Under the pieces are notes generated by a model. The model had not been told where the DNA came from. It was given only the letters and a program-made list of their open reading frames with translations, and did not search any database. Made by a program: the position numbers and the translations under genes. Shown here piece after piece: positions 52,687 to 60,613 of a stretch of 64,000 nucleotides of DNA. Position 1 is the first letter of the stretch, and each line of letters starts with the position of its first letter. This DNA comes from Microbulbifer sp. ALW1 (GTDB lineage Bacteria; Pseudomonadota; Gammaproteobacteria; Pseudomonadales; Cellvibrionaceae), in the NCBI RefSeq assembly GCF_009903625.1, contig NZ_CP047569.1:3016501-3080500 (forward strand). Direction: 5' to 3'.

Positions 52687-53583
52687 ATGAAAGCCAACTG
52701 TCGTACAGCTGAAATCCGATACATTGTTATGGGCCCATTAATTGCGCCACTCATCGCACTAACTGCCTGTAATACACCGAAACAGGAGCCTGTAGCAGAC
52801 CCTATTCAGATTGACCCGGAAGCCGTTGCCTGCGCTATAGCCAGTGATCCGGTCGAAAAGCTGATTTGCCAGGATACTGAATTAAGCCACCTCCGCGCCG
52901 AACTCCAGGGCATTTATGCGCAATTGGCCGAAATTCCAGAAGCCCAGCCCCATGTAGGGAAATCGGAACGAGATTGGCTACAGGTCAGAGATGCGTGTAG
53001 GGAAAGGCGCTGTATAGAAATGGCGTATCACTTGCGAATTGCACGTATGCAGCTGGCTCTGGATAGCTGCAAGGGACACGGACTTATGGAGTCGTCACCG
53101 CAGCATATAGGCGATCAATGCCGGCAAGCAGTTGCTGGCCAGAAGCCGCTGAGAACTGCCACGCCGATGCCATCCTCAAGAATCAAGCCTCAGCCCAGAG
53201 TCGCCAGAGTCAATTTTCCAACCGAACACAACGCCAGTCCCCCGGCAGTCAAAGGGCCTAGCTTCCGTTGTGAGCAAGCTGTAACCAGGGTAGAGAAGGA
53301 AATTTGTGGCTCCAGGTATTTATCGAGCCTGGACCGCCAAATGGATGCCATCTACCAACAAAAGAGAGCCAACCCGGAAGTTCGCGACAGCATCCGGGAG
53401 ACGCAACTGGACTGGCTTCGCAATGAGCGTTCCAAATGCGAGACGGTGACTGGCTTTTCTTACGACAGCAACGGGAAACGTATCGTATCCTGCATCCGTG
53501 CGGCATATCTGGCGCGAATCAATGTGCTGAAGACCGTGTCATTTGGTCATTCTGAACAAGCTTCTAAAGAAGCTTCTGAATAG
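52687..53583 (+). CDS. lipoprotein with two LprI-like (DUF1311) repeats
   Basis: A 298-residue lipoprotein. Its signal, with lipobox LTAC at about residue 28, follows an unusually long N terminus; an internal ATG at residue 15 may be the true start. Two copies of a Cys-containing LprI/DUF1311 module follow. The first spans about 48-118 (ACAIASDPVEKLICQDTEL) and the second about 195-282 (RCEQAVTRVEKEICGSRYL), joined by a Pro/Ser-rich linker. Each ends in a DWLR or DWLQ-type helix with further Cys. Some LprI proteins inhibit lysozyme; the role here is unproven. Confidence 0.8.
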   Translation: MKANCRTAEIRYIVMGPLIAPLIALTACNTPKQEPVADPIQIDPEAVACAIASDPVEKLICQDTELSHLRAELQGIYAQLAEIPEAQPHVGKSERDWLQVRDACRERRCIEMAYHLRIARMQLALDSCKGHGLMESSPQHIGDQCRQAVAGQKPLRTATPMPSSRIKPQPRVARVNFPTEHNASPPAVKGPSFRCEQAVTRVEKEICGSRYLSSLDRQMDAIYQQKRANPEVRDSIRETQLDWLRNERSKCETVTGFSYDSNGKRIVSCIRAAYLARINVLKTVSFGHSEQASKEASE

Positions 53584-53731
53584 ACTAAAGGCCTGATACA
53601 ACGCAAGTAATTCCCCGGCAGGCCCGCATCTTGCAACTCGAATACTGGGTAGCTCCAGGGGAAGGGCCCCAAGTATCACTCGATACCGGGAAAAGACCCT
53701 GAGGCAATTGGTCGAAACGAGGGAGATTGTG

Positions 53732-54250
53732 ATGGAAGCCCGAGATCACCAGCTCAGCATGAGCGTTTTGATGACGCCAGACATGGCCAACTTTTCCGGC
53801 AAGGTACACGGTGGTGAACTGCTGTCTTATCTGGACAAAGTGGCCTATGCCTGTGCCAGCCGTTTTGCCGGCTGCTATGTGGTTACACTGACGGTAGACC
53901 GCGTGCTATTCAGGGAGTCGATCAACGTGGGGGAACTGGTGACTTTCCTCGCGTCCGTAAACTACACGGGCAATACCTCAATGGAAATCGGCATCAAGGT
54001 GGTTACCGAAGACATCCGCAAGCGGACCACCAGGCACACCAATAGCTGCTATTTCACGATGGTTGCACTGGGAGAAGATGGACGCCCCATTCCTGTGCCC
54101 AAGTTTGAACCCATCACATTAATCGAAAAGCGCCGCTTCGAAGCGGCTATTTTGCGCCGCAAGTTGCAGAGAGAGCAGGAAGAGGCGCACATGGAGATCA
54201 AGAAAAAGGTGGAGCAGGAACTGGGCGGCGACCTCCGCGAACTTGCCTAG
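53732..54250 (+). CDS. acyl-CoA thioesterase (hotdog fold)
   Basis: A 172-residue 4HBT/YciA-BACH-like thioesterase that releases CoA from acyl-CoA. Characteristic segments are MTPDMANFSGKVHGGELLSYLD with the helix-start Asp, VTLTVDRVLFRESINVGELV and RHTNSCYFTMVAL. A charged helical tail of ~40 residues closes the protein. ATG 53732 (MEARDHQLSMSVLM) has GAGGGAG upstream and is preferred over TTG 53708. Its chain-length preference is unknown. Confidence 0.9.
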   Translation: MEARDHQLSMSVLMTPDMANFSGKVHGGELLSYLDKVAYACASRFAGCYVVTLTVDRVLFRESINVGELVTFLASVNYTGNTSMEIGIKVVTEDIRKRTTRHTNSCYFTMVALGEDGRPIPVPKFEPITLIEKRRFEAAILRRKLQREQEEAHMEIKKKVEQELGGDLRELA

Positions 54251-54286
54251 CGCCGGACGCGAACTGCGATAGAGCAAAAATTGGGG

Positions 54287-54955
54287 TCAGCCTTTCCAGC
54301 TGGGCGTAAGGCCGCACCTGGCAAGAATCATTTCGGCTACAAAACGGCCGATACGCTCAATGTCAGTATCGTCGTACTCACCTTTGTTCAGAAGCTTGAG
54401 GATCTGGGATTCAAAATCTCCGTAGTGCTGGCTGGATGACCAAATCATGAACAACAAATACTCCGGATCCACCGGCTGTATTTTTCCCTGCGCAATCCAA
54501 CTATTAATCACTTCAACCTTGTGCCGGAACCATTTGCGCATGTTGCCGCGTATGTATTCATCCAAATACGGCGCTCCGGCAATGATTTCCGTAGCAAAAA
54601 GCTTGGAGGGTAGTGGGTTTTCACAGGACTGCCGCACCTTGTTCAAGATGTAAGATTCCAGTGCATCCCGGGGATCATCGTCTTCGGTTACTTCAAAGCT
54701 GCGGTTCCACTCGCTAATGATTTCCTCAAGCACCGCCGCGTACAGCAGAGATTTACTCTTGAAGTAGTAGTGGATATTGGCTTTGGGGAGACCAGCCTGA
54801 TTGGCAATGGACATCATACTGGCGCCTTTGTAGCCATACTGGGCAAAAATTATCTTTGCCGCCTCTAAGATGTCCTTGTAATTCTGCTCCCGAATTTTAC
54901 CCACTTTGTATTTCTTATCTGCCTCCAGCGAAGCTTTTACATCCTCAATCTTCAC
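54287..54955 (-). CDS. RutR-family TetR transcriptional regulator
   Basis: A 222-residue TetR regulator. The N-terminal helix-turn-helix (about 28-75) reads ILEAAKIIFAQYGYKGASMM, then LPKANIHYYFKSKSLLYAAV. The ligand domain closely tracks E. coli RutR: LFATEIIAGAPYLDEYIRG, SWIAQGKIQPVDPEYLLFMI and SSSQHYGDF correspond to the RutR stretches that end STQHYADF. RutR binds uracil or thymine and controls pyrimidine use. The start is GTG 54955 with AGGGG upstream. It diverges from a Tsx-like channel gene, with a RutR-like palindrome between them. Confidence 0.9.
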   Translation of the reverse strand: MKIEDVKASLEADKKYKVGKIREQNYKDILEAAKIIFAQYGYKGASMMSIANQAGLPKANIHYYFKSKSLLYAAVLEEIISEWNRSFEVTEDDDPRDALESYILNKVRQSCENPLPSKLFATEIIAGAPYLDEYIRGNMRKWFRHKVEVINSWIAQGKIQPVDPEYLLFMIWSSSQHYGDFESQILKLLNKGEYDDTDIERIGRFVAEMILARCGLTPSWKG

Positions 54956-55302
54956 ATCCGTCCCCTGTGAAATTCGCTAATGCGCGGCGTGACTACTGCT
55001 ATTTGCGACATTATCTGATAAATCCGATCTGTACGGTCAAATTATTTATTCGAATAGACCTGAATGTACAAACAGCAAAAGAAAGTCACTATTGTTCGAC
55101 ACAATCGCACCTCTAAAACTATTGTCCGATCGGACAGCTTTATGTATTATTTTTCTGGTTGATCATTTTCCTTTTAGGCGCGCATCCAGTTGGCGACCAA
55201 CAATATAGAATGAAGTACCTAGTCGAAAATCTCTAAGGGAGATTTCCGGGTAGGTATTTATGTGGGTCTCATAAAGCGAATACTCAATTTATGAGGATCA
55301 AC
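54956..55302. promoter_or_regulatory. divergent RutR-like / tsx-like intergenic region
   Basis: 347 bases. It holds the perfect palindrome at 55123-55136 (separate entry) and a looser inverted repeat ATTGT-TCGAC-ACAAT at 55090-55104. The rest shows no gene. Promoter boxes could not be fixed. Confidence 0.5.
55122..55137. promoter_or_regulatory. candidate RutR-type operator, site 1
   Basis: TTGTCCGATCGGACAG; bases 55123-55136 are a perfect 14-bp palindrome. The E. coli RutR consensus has the form TTGACCA-N2-TGGTCAA, so this site keeps TTG-CC...GG-CA at the same spacing. It lies between the RutR-family gene and the tsx-like gene, suggesting autoregulation plus control of the channel. The assignment is inference. 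Confidence 0.6.
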
Positions 55303-56073
55303 ATGAAAATAATGAAAAAATCCCTGGCTGCGCTTTCCTTGGTAACTTTGGCAAGTGGTGCCCAGGCTGAAATTACCTGGAGCAATACATCTGTAACCCT
55401 GTTATCTGCAAATGAATACCTGAATCCGTTTAGTGGCGAAGACGGTAGCGGTGGCGTGCTGACATTTGCCAATGCCGCGTCCTACAACTGGGGAAAAAGC
55501 TTCTTTTTTGTCGACCGCTTCAAGACCGATGATAAAGAGACACTCGAAGATAGTTCCTACGGTGAGCTGAATGTAGATTTCAGTCTCACTGGTGGTAAAG
55601 GATTCGAGGCAGGTTTGATCAAGGATGTCTATGTGGCAACGACTTGGGAGTATGCGGCGTCGCCCAATGTGGACAATCTACTGATCGGCTCATCTGTACG
55701 CTGGCGCCTGCCGGGGTATGCATGGATAGACACTGGTCTTTACGTTCGGGATAACGGCAAAAACAAGTACGGTGTTGAAGAAGATACCAGTTACCATTTT
55801 GCCAGTGCCTGGGGCATTCCGTTTTCCCTGGGTGACACGAAAATGAGCCTGGAAGGGTTCATTGACCTGCAAACCTCTACAGAAACCAATTTTGGTCAGG
55901 ATGTGCCGATGAAAATCGTGCTACAACCGAAATTGAAGCTGGATATGGGGGGAGTCTTCGGCAATCCCGGTACTTTCTTCGCAGGCCTGGAATACGACTA
56001 TCGCAAGAATATGTACGGGGTAGACGGCCAGGATCAAAAGAACCCTCAGCTGTTTGTCGAATTTAGTCTTTAA
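55303..56073 (+). CDS. Tsx/OmpK-like nucleoside-specific outer-membrane channel
   Basis: A 256-residue outer-membrane beta-barrel of the Tsx/OmpK family. A 22-residue signal peptide ends ASGAQA before EITWSNTSV. The barrel shows alternating strands with YNWGKSFFFVDRF, YGELNVDFSL and VRWRLPGYAWIDTGLYVRD, ending NPQLFVEFSL with a near-terminal Phe. E. coli Tsx passes nucleosides and nucleobase drugs. ATG 55303 is chosen because GAGG lies six bases before it; ATG 55291 lacks a site. A terminator follows. Confidence 0.88.
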   Translation: MKIMKKSLAALSLVTLASGAQAEITWSNTSVTLLSANEYLNPFSGEDGSGGVLTFANAASYNWGKSFFFVDRFKTDDKETLEDSSYGELNVDFSLTGGKGFEAGLIKDVYVATTWEYAASPNVDNLLIGSSVRWRLPGYAWIDTGLYVRDNGKNKYGVEEDTSYHFASAWGIPFSLGDTKMSLEGFIDLQTSTETNFGQDVPMKIVLQPKLKLDMGGVFGNPGTFFAGLEYDYRKNMYGVDGQDQKNPQLFVEFSL

Positions 56074-56082
56074 TTAAGCATT

Positions 56083-56108
56083 ACCCCGGCCACTGGCCGG
56101 GGTTTTTG
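56083..56108 (+). terminator. rho-independent terminator of the tsx-like gene
   Basis: 8-bp stem CCCCGGCC-ACT-GGCCGGGG, then five T, ten bases past the stop. Confidence 0.9.
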
Positions 56109-56214
56109 TTAGTGGTGAGGATAGAAGAAATATCAGAGCGCGCCAGAAGCAGGCATTGAAAGGATGGGATGGGACGGGACAGGAGTAGGGCGCGTAATAC
56201 GCGCCCCGATTAGA

Positions 56215-57222
56215 TCAGCCCTTGGAGTCTGCGAAATTCGCGTTAATACGAAGCTTCAAGTAATCCGCCGCACTGATCGGCGCATAGCGTTTCTGGGGAC
56301 CTTGAATCATCATGTCTTTATTCGCCTGGCAGAAGTAGGCCATGCTGTAACGAGAATGCTGTCCTTCTTCCGGACGTGGCATCCTCACACGGTGCAATGT
56401 GGACTTGAGCTCATCGTCACTCCAGCGCATCAACATATCGCCAATGTTACAGGTGATAACACCATTTTGCGGGATTACGGGATACCAAACGAGCTGGTTG
56501 CGCGCGTCTTTGCCACCGCAAACCTGTAGTCCTCCCTGATTTTCCTGCTGAAACACCATCGTCAGGCAGTCAAAATCCGTGTGCGCACCAGCGCGCCAGC
56601 TTTTTCCGTCGAGTTGTTCCGGATTATCGATCGGCAGATAGTGCAGCAGACGCAAGGTATTCTGGTATTCAGCCGATTCCGGATGGTGCGCCCGGGTGAA
56701 GAAATCCCGGTCGAACCCCAGGCGCTCGGCAAAGCAGGACAGGACCTGCATTCCCAATTTCCAACACTGCCGTTCAAAATCCAGCATATCGCTATGGAAG
56801 TTGGGTAGCACCTCGTCTGAGGGCCAAAGTCCGGTCATATTGGGCAGGGTGATCTGGTAGGACTCCTTACGGTCAGCAACCCCAGTAGAAGGGCGTACCT
56901 GAGCCATGTATTCCCATCCAGCATTTGTCCCGTCTTTGAGCGGGTATTGCTGCTTCTCGCCCGTGTCGAGTGCGAAGAACTCTTCTGAAAGGCGAAACGT
57001 TTTCTGTATGTCTTGCAGCGGGATACCGTGATTCGAAAGCTGGAAAAAGCCAACTTCGGTGGCCGCTTGCCATAAGGCTTCGGTAATTTCCTCACGGCGT
57101 TCTTCAAAATCGGACAGGTCAATTAACGGGATAATACTGCTTTCGGCTTCCTCCCCTAATCCGCCGAGTGTTGATTCAAACTTGAGTTCATCCAGTGCAT
57201 ATTGCACGTTACTGGTTGTCAT
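56215..57222 (-). CDS. isopenicillin-N-synthase-type Fe(II)/2-oxoglutarate oxygenase, unknown substrate
   Basis: A 335-residue oxygenase with a DIOX_N domain (PLIDLSDFEERREEI and FFQLSNHGIP) and a C-terminal 2OG-FeII_Oxy domain. Ligands are intact: H214-x-D216 in AGAHTDFDCLTMV, H277 in LHRV and the 2OG-binding R291-x-S293 in RYSMAYF, so it is probably active. ATG 57222 has GGAG six bases upstream and is preferred over ATG 57234. It is the last gene of the binding-protein/ATPase/permease operon. The same fold class includes fungal thymine 7-hydroxylase, a tempting parallel beside a RutR-like regulator, but the substrate is not known. Confidence 0.87.
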   Translation of the reverse strand: MTTSNVQYALDELKFESTLGGLGEEAESSIIPLIDLSDFEERREEITEALWQAATEVGFFQLSNHGIPLQDIQKTFRLSEEFFALDTGEKQQYPLKDGTNAGWEYMAQVRPSTGVADRKESYQITLPNMTGLWPSDEVLPNFHSDMLDFERQCWKLGMQVLSCFAERLGFDRDFFTRAHHPESAEYQNTLRLLHYLPIDNPEQLDGKSWRAGAHTDFDCLTMVFQQENQGGLQVCGGKDARNQLVWYPVIPQNGVITCNIGDMLMRWSDDELKSTLHRVRMPRPEEGQHSRYSMAYFCQANKDMMIQGPQKRYAPISAADYLKLRINANFADSKG

Positions 57223-57363
57223 TGTGGTCTCCATAAAAGTTGCGACCGTTCGGCCGCGATTGCTAATGGAGCAATGCCTGGTTCCTGTTGGGATACCTGC
57301 CGCTTCTACTCCTGATTACCCGTCACTGAACTGCACATGGCGACGGGAAAGCCGGTATCTGGC

Positions 57364-58149
57364 TTACACGCGCTGGTCCTTCGGTAAGCTCCAGCTAAAG
57401 AAGCGCTGTTGAATCCACTGCACAAGCTTGAACAGTGCCAAACTGACCGCAGACAAGAATATGAGAGAGGAAAACGCCTGCGGCACTTTAAAGAAGGATG
57501 TCGAGAACTGGATGAAATATCCCAGCCCTTTTTCCGCGGCGACAAATTCCGCAACGACAGCACCGATGATGGAGAGCGTAATGGCGACTTTCATACCACT
57601 GAAGATATGCGGCGTGGCGTAGGGCAGGCGTATCTGAAGTATCTCCTTACGACGACCGGCCCGGAGTGAGCGGGATAGCTCGATCAGCTCACTCGGGGTT
57701 TCCAGCATGCCCGTCGTCATGGCCACCACAAGTGGGAAGAAGGTGATCAGGCAGGTAATGGTAAGTCGCGGGGCGTCCCCGGTTCCGAAGATCACAATTA
57801 TCAGGGGCGCTACCGCTACCACAGGGGTCGACTGAATAATGACCAAAAGCGGATACAGCGTCTTGGTCATATAGCGAGAGCAGACCATAGCGACCGCCAG
57901 GGGAAAGCTGATCAGCATCGAGAGGCCAAAACCCAATACCGCAACACGCAATGTCGCCCACAGATGATCCAGCCAACGAGCGGAATCTACTTCGTAAAAG
58001 GCATTTATTATTCGGCTGGGCGAAGGCAGTAGATAATCGGGTATCGACAGCGTGCGACAGAGAATTTCCCAGAGAGGGACAATGCTGAGCAGCGTCACCA
58101 TAGGCAGCAACTGCTTGAGGCGTTGTGGATTCATGATTGTCTGAGTCAT
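57364..58149 (-). CDS. ABC transporter permease (SsuC/TauC/NMT1-type system)
   Basis: A 261-residue inner-membrane permease with about six transmembrane segments. The cytoplasmic EAA loop reads ELSRSLRAGRRKEILQIRLP, where it contacts the ATPase. VPLWEILCRTLSIPDYLLPSPS at the N terminus is typical of the BPD_transp_1 permeases that serve NMT1/THI5-like binding proteins. It overlaps the ATPase gene by 4 bases (ATGA). The oxygenase gene follows 141 bases downstream on the same strand. Confidence 0.92.
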   Translation of the reverse strand: MTQTIMNPQRLKQLLPMVTLLSIVPLWEILCRTLSIPDYLLPSPSRIINAFYEVDSARWLDHLWATLRVAVLGFGLSMLISFPLAVAMVCSRYMTKTLYPLLVIIQSTPVVAVAPLIIVIFGTGDAPRLTITCLITFFPLVVAMTTGMLETPSELIELSRSLRAGRRKEILQIRLPYATPHIFSGMKVAITLSIIGAVVAEFVAAEKGLGYFIQFSTSFFKVPQAFSSLIFLSAVSLALFKLVQWIQQRFFSWSLPKDQRV

Positions 58150-58955
58150 AGGTTTACTGCTTTTGCGATAGATGGCGCGGGGGCGGCTTCACGGGGCTGG
58201 TAGATATATCGACGGATTTCATCGGTATAACGACCGAAGCGACTGTCCTGAATGGTTGCCGTGGAACGGGGACGCGGCAGGTCGATGGCTATTTCACCGC
58301 TGATGGTTCCGGGTCTCTCGCTCATGATCAGCACACGGTCTGCAAGTAGCACCGCTTCTGAGATGGAGTGGGTAATAAACAGAACGGCTTTCGGTCGCTC
58401 GTGCCAAATTTTCAGCAGATCAAAACCCATTTCCTCACGAGTCAGGGCATCAAGGGCCGAGAAAGGCTCGTCCATAATTAGAATTTCAGGGTCGAGAAGT
58501 AGCGCGCGGACGATACCAACACGCTGTTGCATACCGCCAGAGAGCTCATCGGGCATGCGTTCGGCAAATTCCGACAGTCCTGCCATCGCGAGCAGTTCAT
58601 CCGCTCGCCGTTTATCCGCTGTTTTTACGGCCCCGTGCTTATGCCGTATGGGAAACAAGACATTCTCTTTCACGCTGAGCCATGGCAACAGCGTGGGCTT
58701 TTGAAATACGATCCCGGTTTCATCCCGCGGTCCTTCGACTTCTTTGCCGAACATTTCCACGGCACCTTCGGATGGGATCAGAAGACCGGTGAGGAGTCGC
58801 AACAGGGTAGACTTGCCACAACCGGAAGGTCCAACTACGGCAACAAATTCATGCTTGCTGATATCAAAGTTCACATCGTGCAATGCCTTGATGGCCTTGC
58901 CTTCATCGCTAATATAGGTATGCCCAACGCCTTTCAAGGTTACGTAAGGATTCAT
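58146..58955 (-). CDS. ABC transporter ATP-binding protein
   Basis: A 269-residue nucleotide-binding subunit of the nitrate/sulfonate/pyrimidine class. Walker A is GPSGCGKSTLLRLL, the Q-loop VFQKPTLLPWLSV, the signature LSGGMQQRVGIVRALL, Walker B ILIMDEPFSALD and the switch His in FITHSISEAVLLADRV. GGAG lies seven bases before the ATG. It is encoded between the binding protein (68 bases upstream) and the permease. Confidence 0.94.
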   Translation of the reverse strand: MNPYVTLKGVGHTYISDEGKAIKALHDVNFDISKHEFVAVVGPSGCGKSTLLRLLTGLLIPSEGAVEMFGKEVEGPRDETGIVFQKPTLLPWLSVKENVLFPIRHKHGAVKTADKRRADELLAMAGLSEFAERMPDELSGGMQQRVGIVRALLLDPEILIMDEPFSALDALTREEMGFDLLKIWHERPKAVLFITHSISEAVLLADRVLIMSERPGTISGEIAIDLPRPRSTATIQDSRFGRYTDEIRRYIYQPREAAPAPSIAKAVNL

Positions 58956-58971
58956 TTTTTTCTCCAGTAAG

Positions 58972-58991
58972 GCCGGGCACTCGCGCCCGGC
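58972..58991 (-). other. intercistronic hairpin between binding-protein and ATPase genes
   Basis: A 7-bp GC stem GCCGGGC/GCCCGGC (58972-58978 with 58985-58991) without a T-run, in the gap after the binding-protein gene. Such hairpins often stabilise the 5' mRNA, raising binding-protein yield relative to the ATPase and permease; that role is inferred. Confidence 0.5.
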
Positions 58992-59023
58992 TCGCGCTCT
59001 TTACTTCGTCCTTATTAGCCAGC

Positions 59024-60013
59024 TCAGTCCAGCAGTTGTCGACTCACTGCCGCTTCCGGGTCCAGCGCCGCAGAGTCCAAGCCTTTTGCTTTGGCGACGA
59101 TCTGCCAGGTTTTTTCCAGGCGCTTTGCTTCCAGAGCACCCAGTCCATCTTTTGCGCTGATGTCGTTGTACACCAGTGATTTGATGGATTTGATGGTCTC
59201 GGCAGCAATTAATGCATCGACTTCGGGTACGGCTGTGTGCACAGCAGCACCACTCTCTTCCGGGTTAGCCCAGGTATAGTCCATGGATTTTTTATAAGCG
59301 CGTACAAAGCGCTTGGCTACGTCCGGTCGCTCGTCAATAAAAGTTTCACTGGCGATCAGAGATGATGAGTAGATTGAAAGGCCGGCGCTATACCAGGGAA
59401 TAACCTTGATCGACTTGCCCGCGCCTTCTGCTTGCGCCCGGTATTTCGGGATGTCCGTTACCCAGGCAATGATGGCATCGGTAGCGCCGTTCACCAGCAT
59501 AGGATTCAGTGCACCAGGATCCGCCTTAATGAGCTTCACACTGTCTTCGGGAAGGCCGCTCATATCCAGCAGCAGTGGCAGGAACATATTGGACGAAGTG
59601 AACGGGGAAGAGGCGAGGCGCTTGCCGTCTATGTCCGCTACCCCGTTGATACCGCTATCCTCCAGGGTGAAGAACGCATGGGGAGCATCGCTAAAAACGG
59701 TCATCACCGCTTTGACTTCCACATTGCTTTCCGCGCGGGCGGCGAGCAGGGCGCCGATATCTGCAAGGCCAACATCGGATCGGCCAGTAGCCAGCTTGGT
59801 AATGGCGTCAGTGCTGCCTCGACCCTGGGCGATCTCGACTTCCAGCCCCTCGTCAGCAAAGAACCCCTTGGCAATACCAACGTAAACGGCGGCTTTATCC
59901 CCGCCCGGCAGCCAATCCAGTTGAAAAGTGACTTTATCGGCAGCCCACAGCGCCGGTGAGCACAGCAGCAAAACAAAACCCGCAAGGGTCTTCGAAAAGT
60001 TGAGTAGACGCAT
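59024..60013 (-). CDS. NMT1/THI5-like periplasmic substrate-binding protein
   Basis: A 329-residue binding protein. A signal peptide of about 24 residues ends PALWA before ADKVTFQLDWLPGGDKAAVY. The family covers SsuA, TauA and pyrimidine or hydroxymethylpyrimidine binders. VGIAKGFFADEGLEVEIAQGRG, ITKLATGRSDVGLADIGALL and the two-lobe pattern are typical. ATG 60013 has GGAGA seven bases upstream, against an unsupported earlier start at 60031. As first gene of the operon, beside a RutR-like regulator and a Tsx-like channel, a nucleobase-type ligand is likely but unproven. Confidence 0.9.
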   Translation of the reverse strand: MRLLNFSKTLAGFVLLLCSPALWAADKVTFQLDWLPGGDKAAVYVGIAKGFFADEGLEVEIAQGRGSTDAITKLATGRSDVGLADIGALLAARAESNVEVKAVMTVFSDAPHAFFTLEDSGINGVADIDGKRLASSPFTSSNMFLPLLLDMSGLPEDSVKLIKADPGALNPMLVNGATDAIIAWVTDIPKYRAQAEGAGKSIKVIPWYSAGLSIYSSSLIASETFIDERPDVAKRFVRAYKKSMDYTWANPEESGAAVHTAVPEVDALIAAETIKSIKSLVYNDISAKDGLGALEAKRLEKTWQIVAKAKGLDSAALDPEAAVSRQLLD

Positions 60014-60613
60014 GATCTGTCTCCATATCAATGTATTTGATTGGGGCCGACGTGATACGTGCGATTAAGGTGGGCAAACTGCTGCGACAGACCTGCGGAC
60101 AGATTTAGTGGTAGGTATTGGGTCTCACCGCAACAAGCTTCCTGACAGCAGCAGCTACCCGGTTCTTGAATCACGCCGTGAGCAATGACCGGGTAGAGTG
60201 TCTCAAACCGCGAGGCTTACCTGTCCGCTTATACTCAACGCTAAAGTGCGCACAATTGACTTAGCAAATGCTGTGCCACTAATATTTATTGACCGATACG
60301 ACAGTAATTTGTGGGTTTTTCAGGATATTGTTCGGTTTTGATTATCTCGAGATGCTCACTATCGGTGCACAAAGAAGTAGGGCGCCGCGAATTGGTGCGC
60401 TAGCTAGTGCGAAAATGATGCGCAGGTGAAGCTTGTGAAAACGGTATCCGGCGTGATCAAGAATGGTGCGCGGCCATAGTCAATTTTTGATACTAAATTG
60501 TCGATACATGGCCTCCGTCACAACAGTAATCGTAATAACATCGGACAGAGTAGAAGCGGTCGGGTCGTTCCTGGACATTGCTCTTGGTCTGTAATTGTCC
60601 AAGGAATTTACAC
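60014..60613. promoter_or_regulatory. divergent binding-protein operon / amidohydrolase intergenic region
   Basis: 600 bases without a supported gene. It contains a second RutR-type site at 60289-60304 (separate entry) and extra half-site copies of CGGACAG at 60096-60102 and 60542-60548, its complement CTGTCCG at 60221-60227, and a relaxed CGACAG at 60085-60090. The 54956-55302 region also carries this heptamer, inside site 1. Promoter boxes could not be fixed. Confidence 0.55.
60289..60304. promoter_or_regulatory. candidate RutR-type operator, site 2
   Basis: TTGACCGATACGACAG, identical to site 1 at 13 of 16 aligned positions with no gap. It keeps TTGACC exactly as in the E. coli RutR consensus half site. 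It lies between the divergent transport operon and amidohydrolase gene. Confidence 0.55.

Noticed and set aside
57259..57275. ATTGCT/AGCAAT inverted repeat before the oxygenase gene as an operator
   Set aside because: It does not match the RutR-type sites of the locus and lies inside the operon, so there is no reason to call it an operator.
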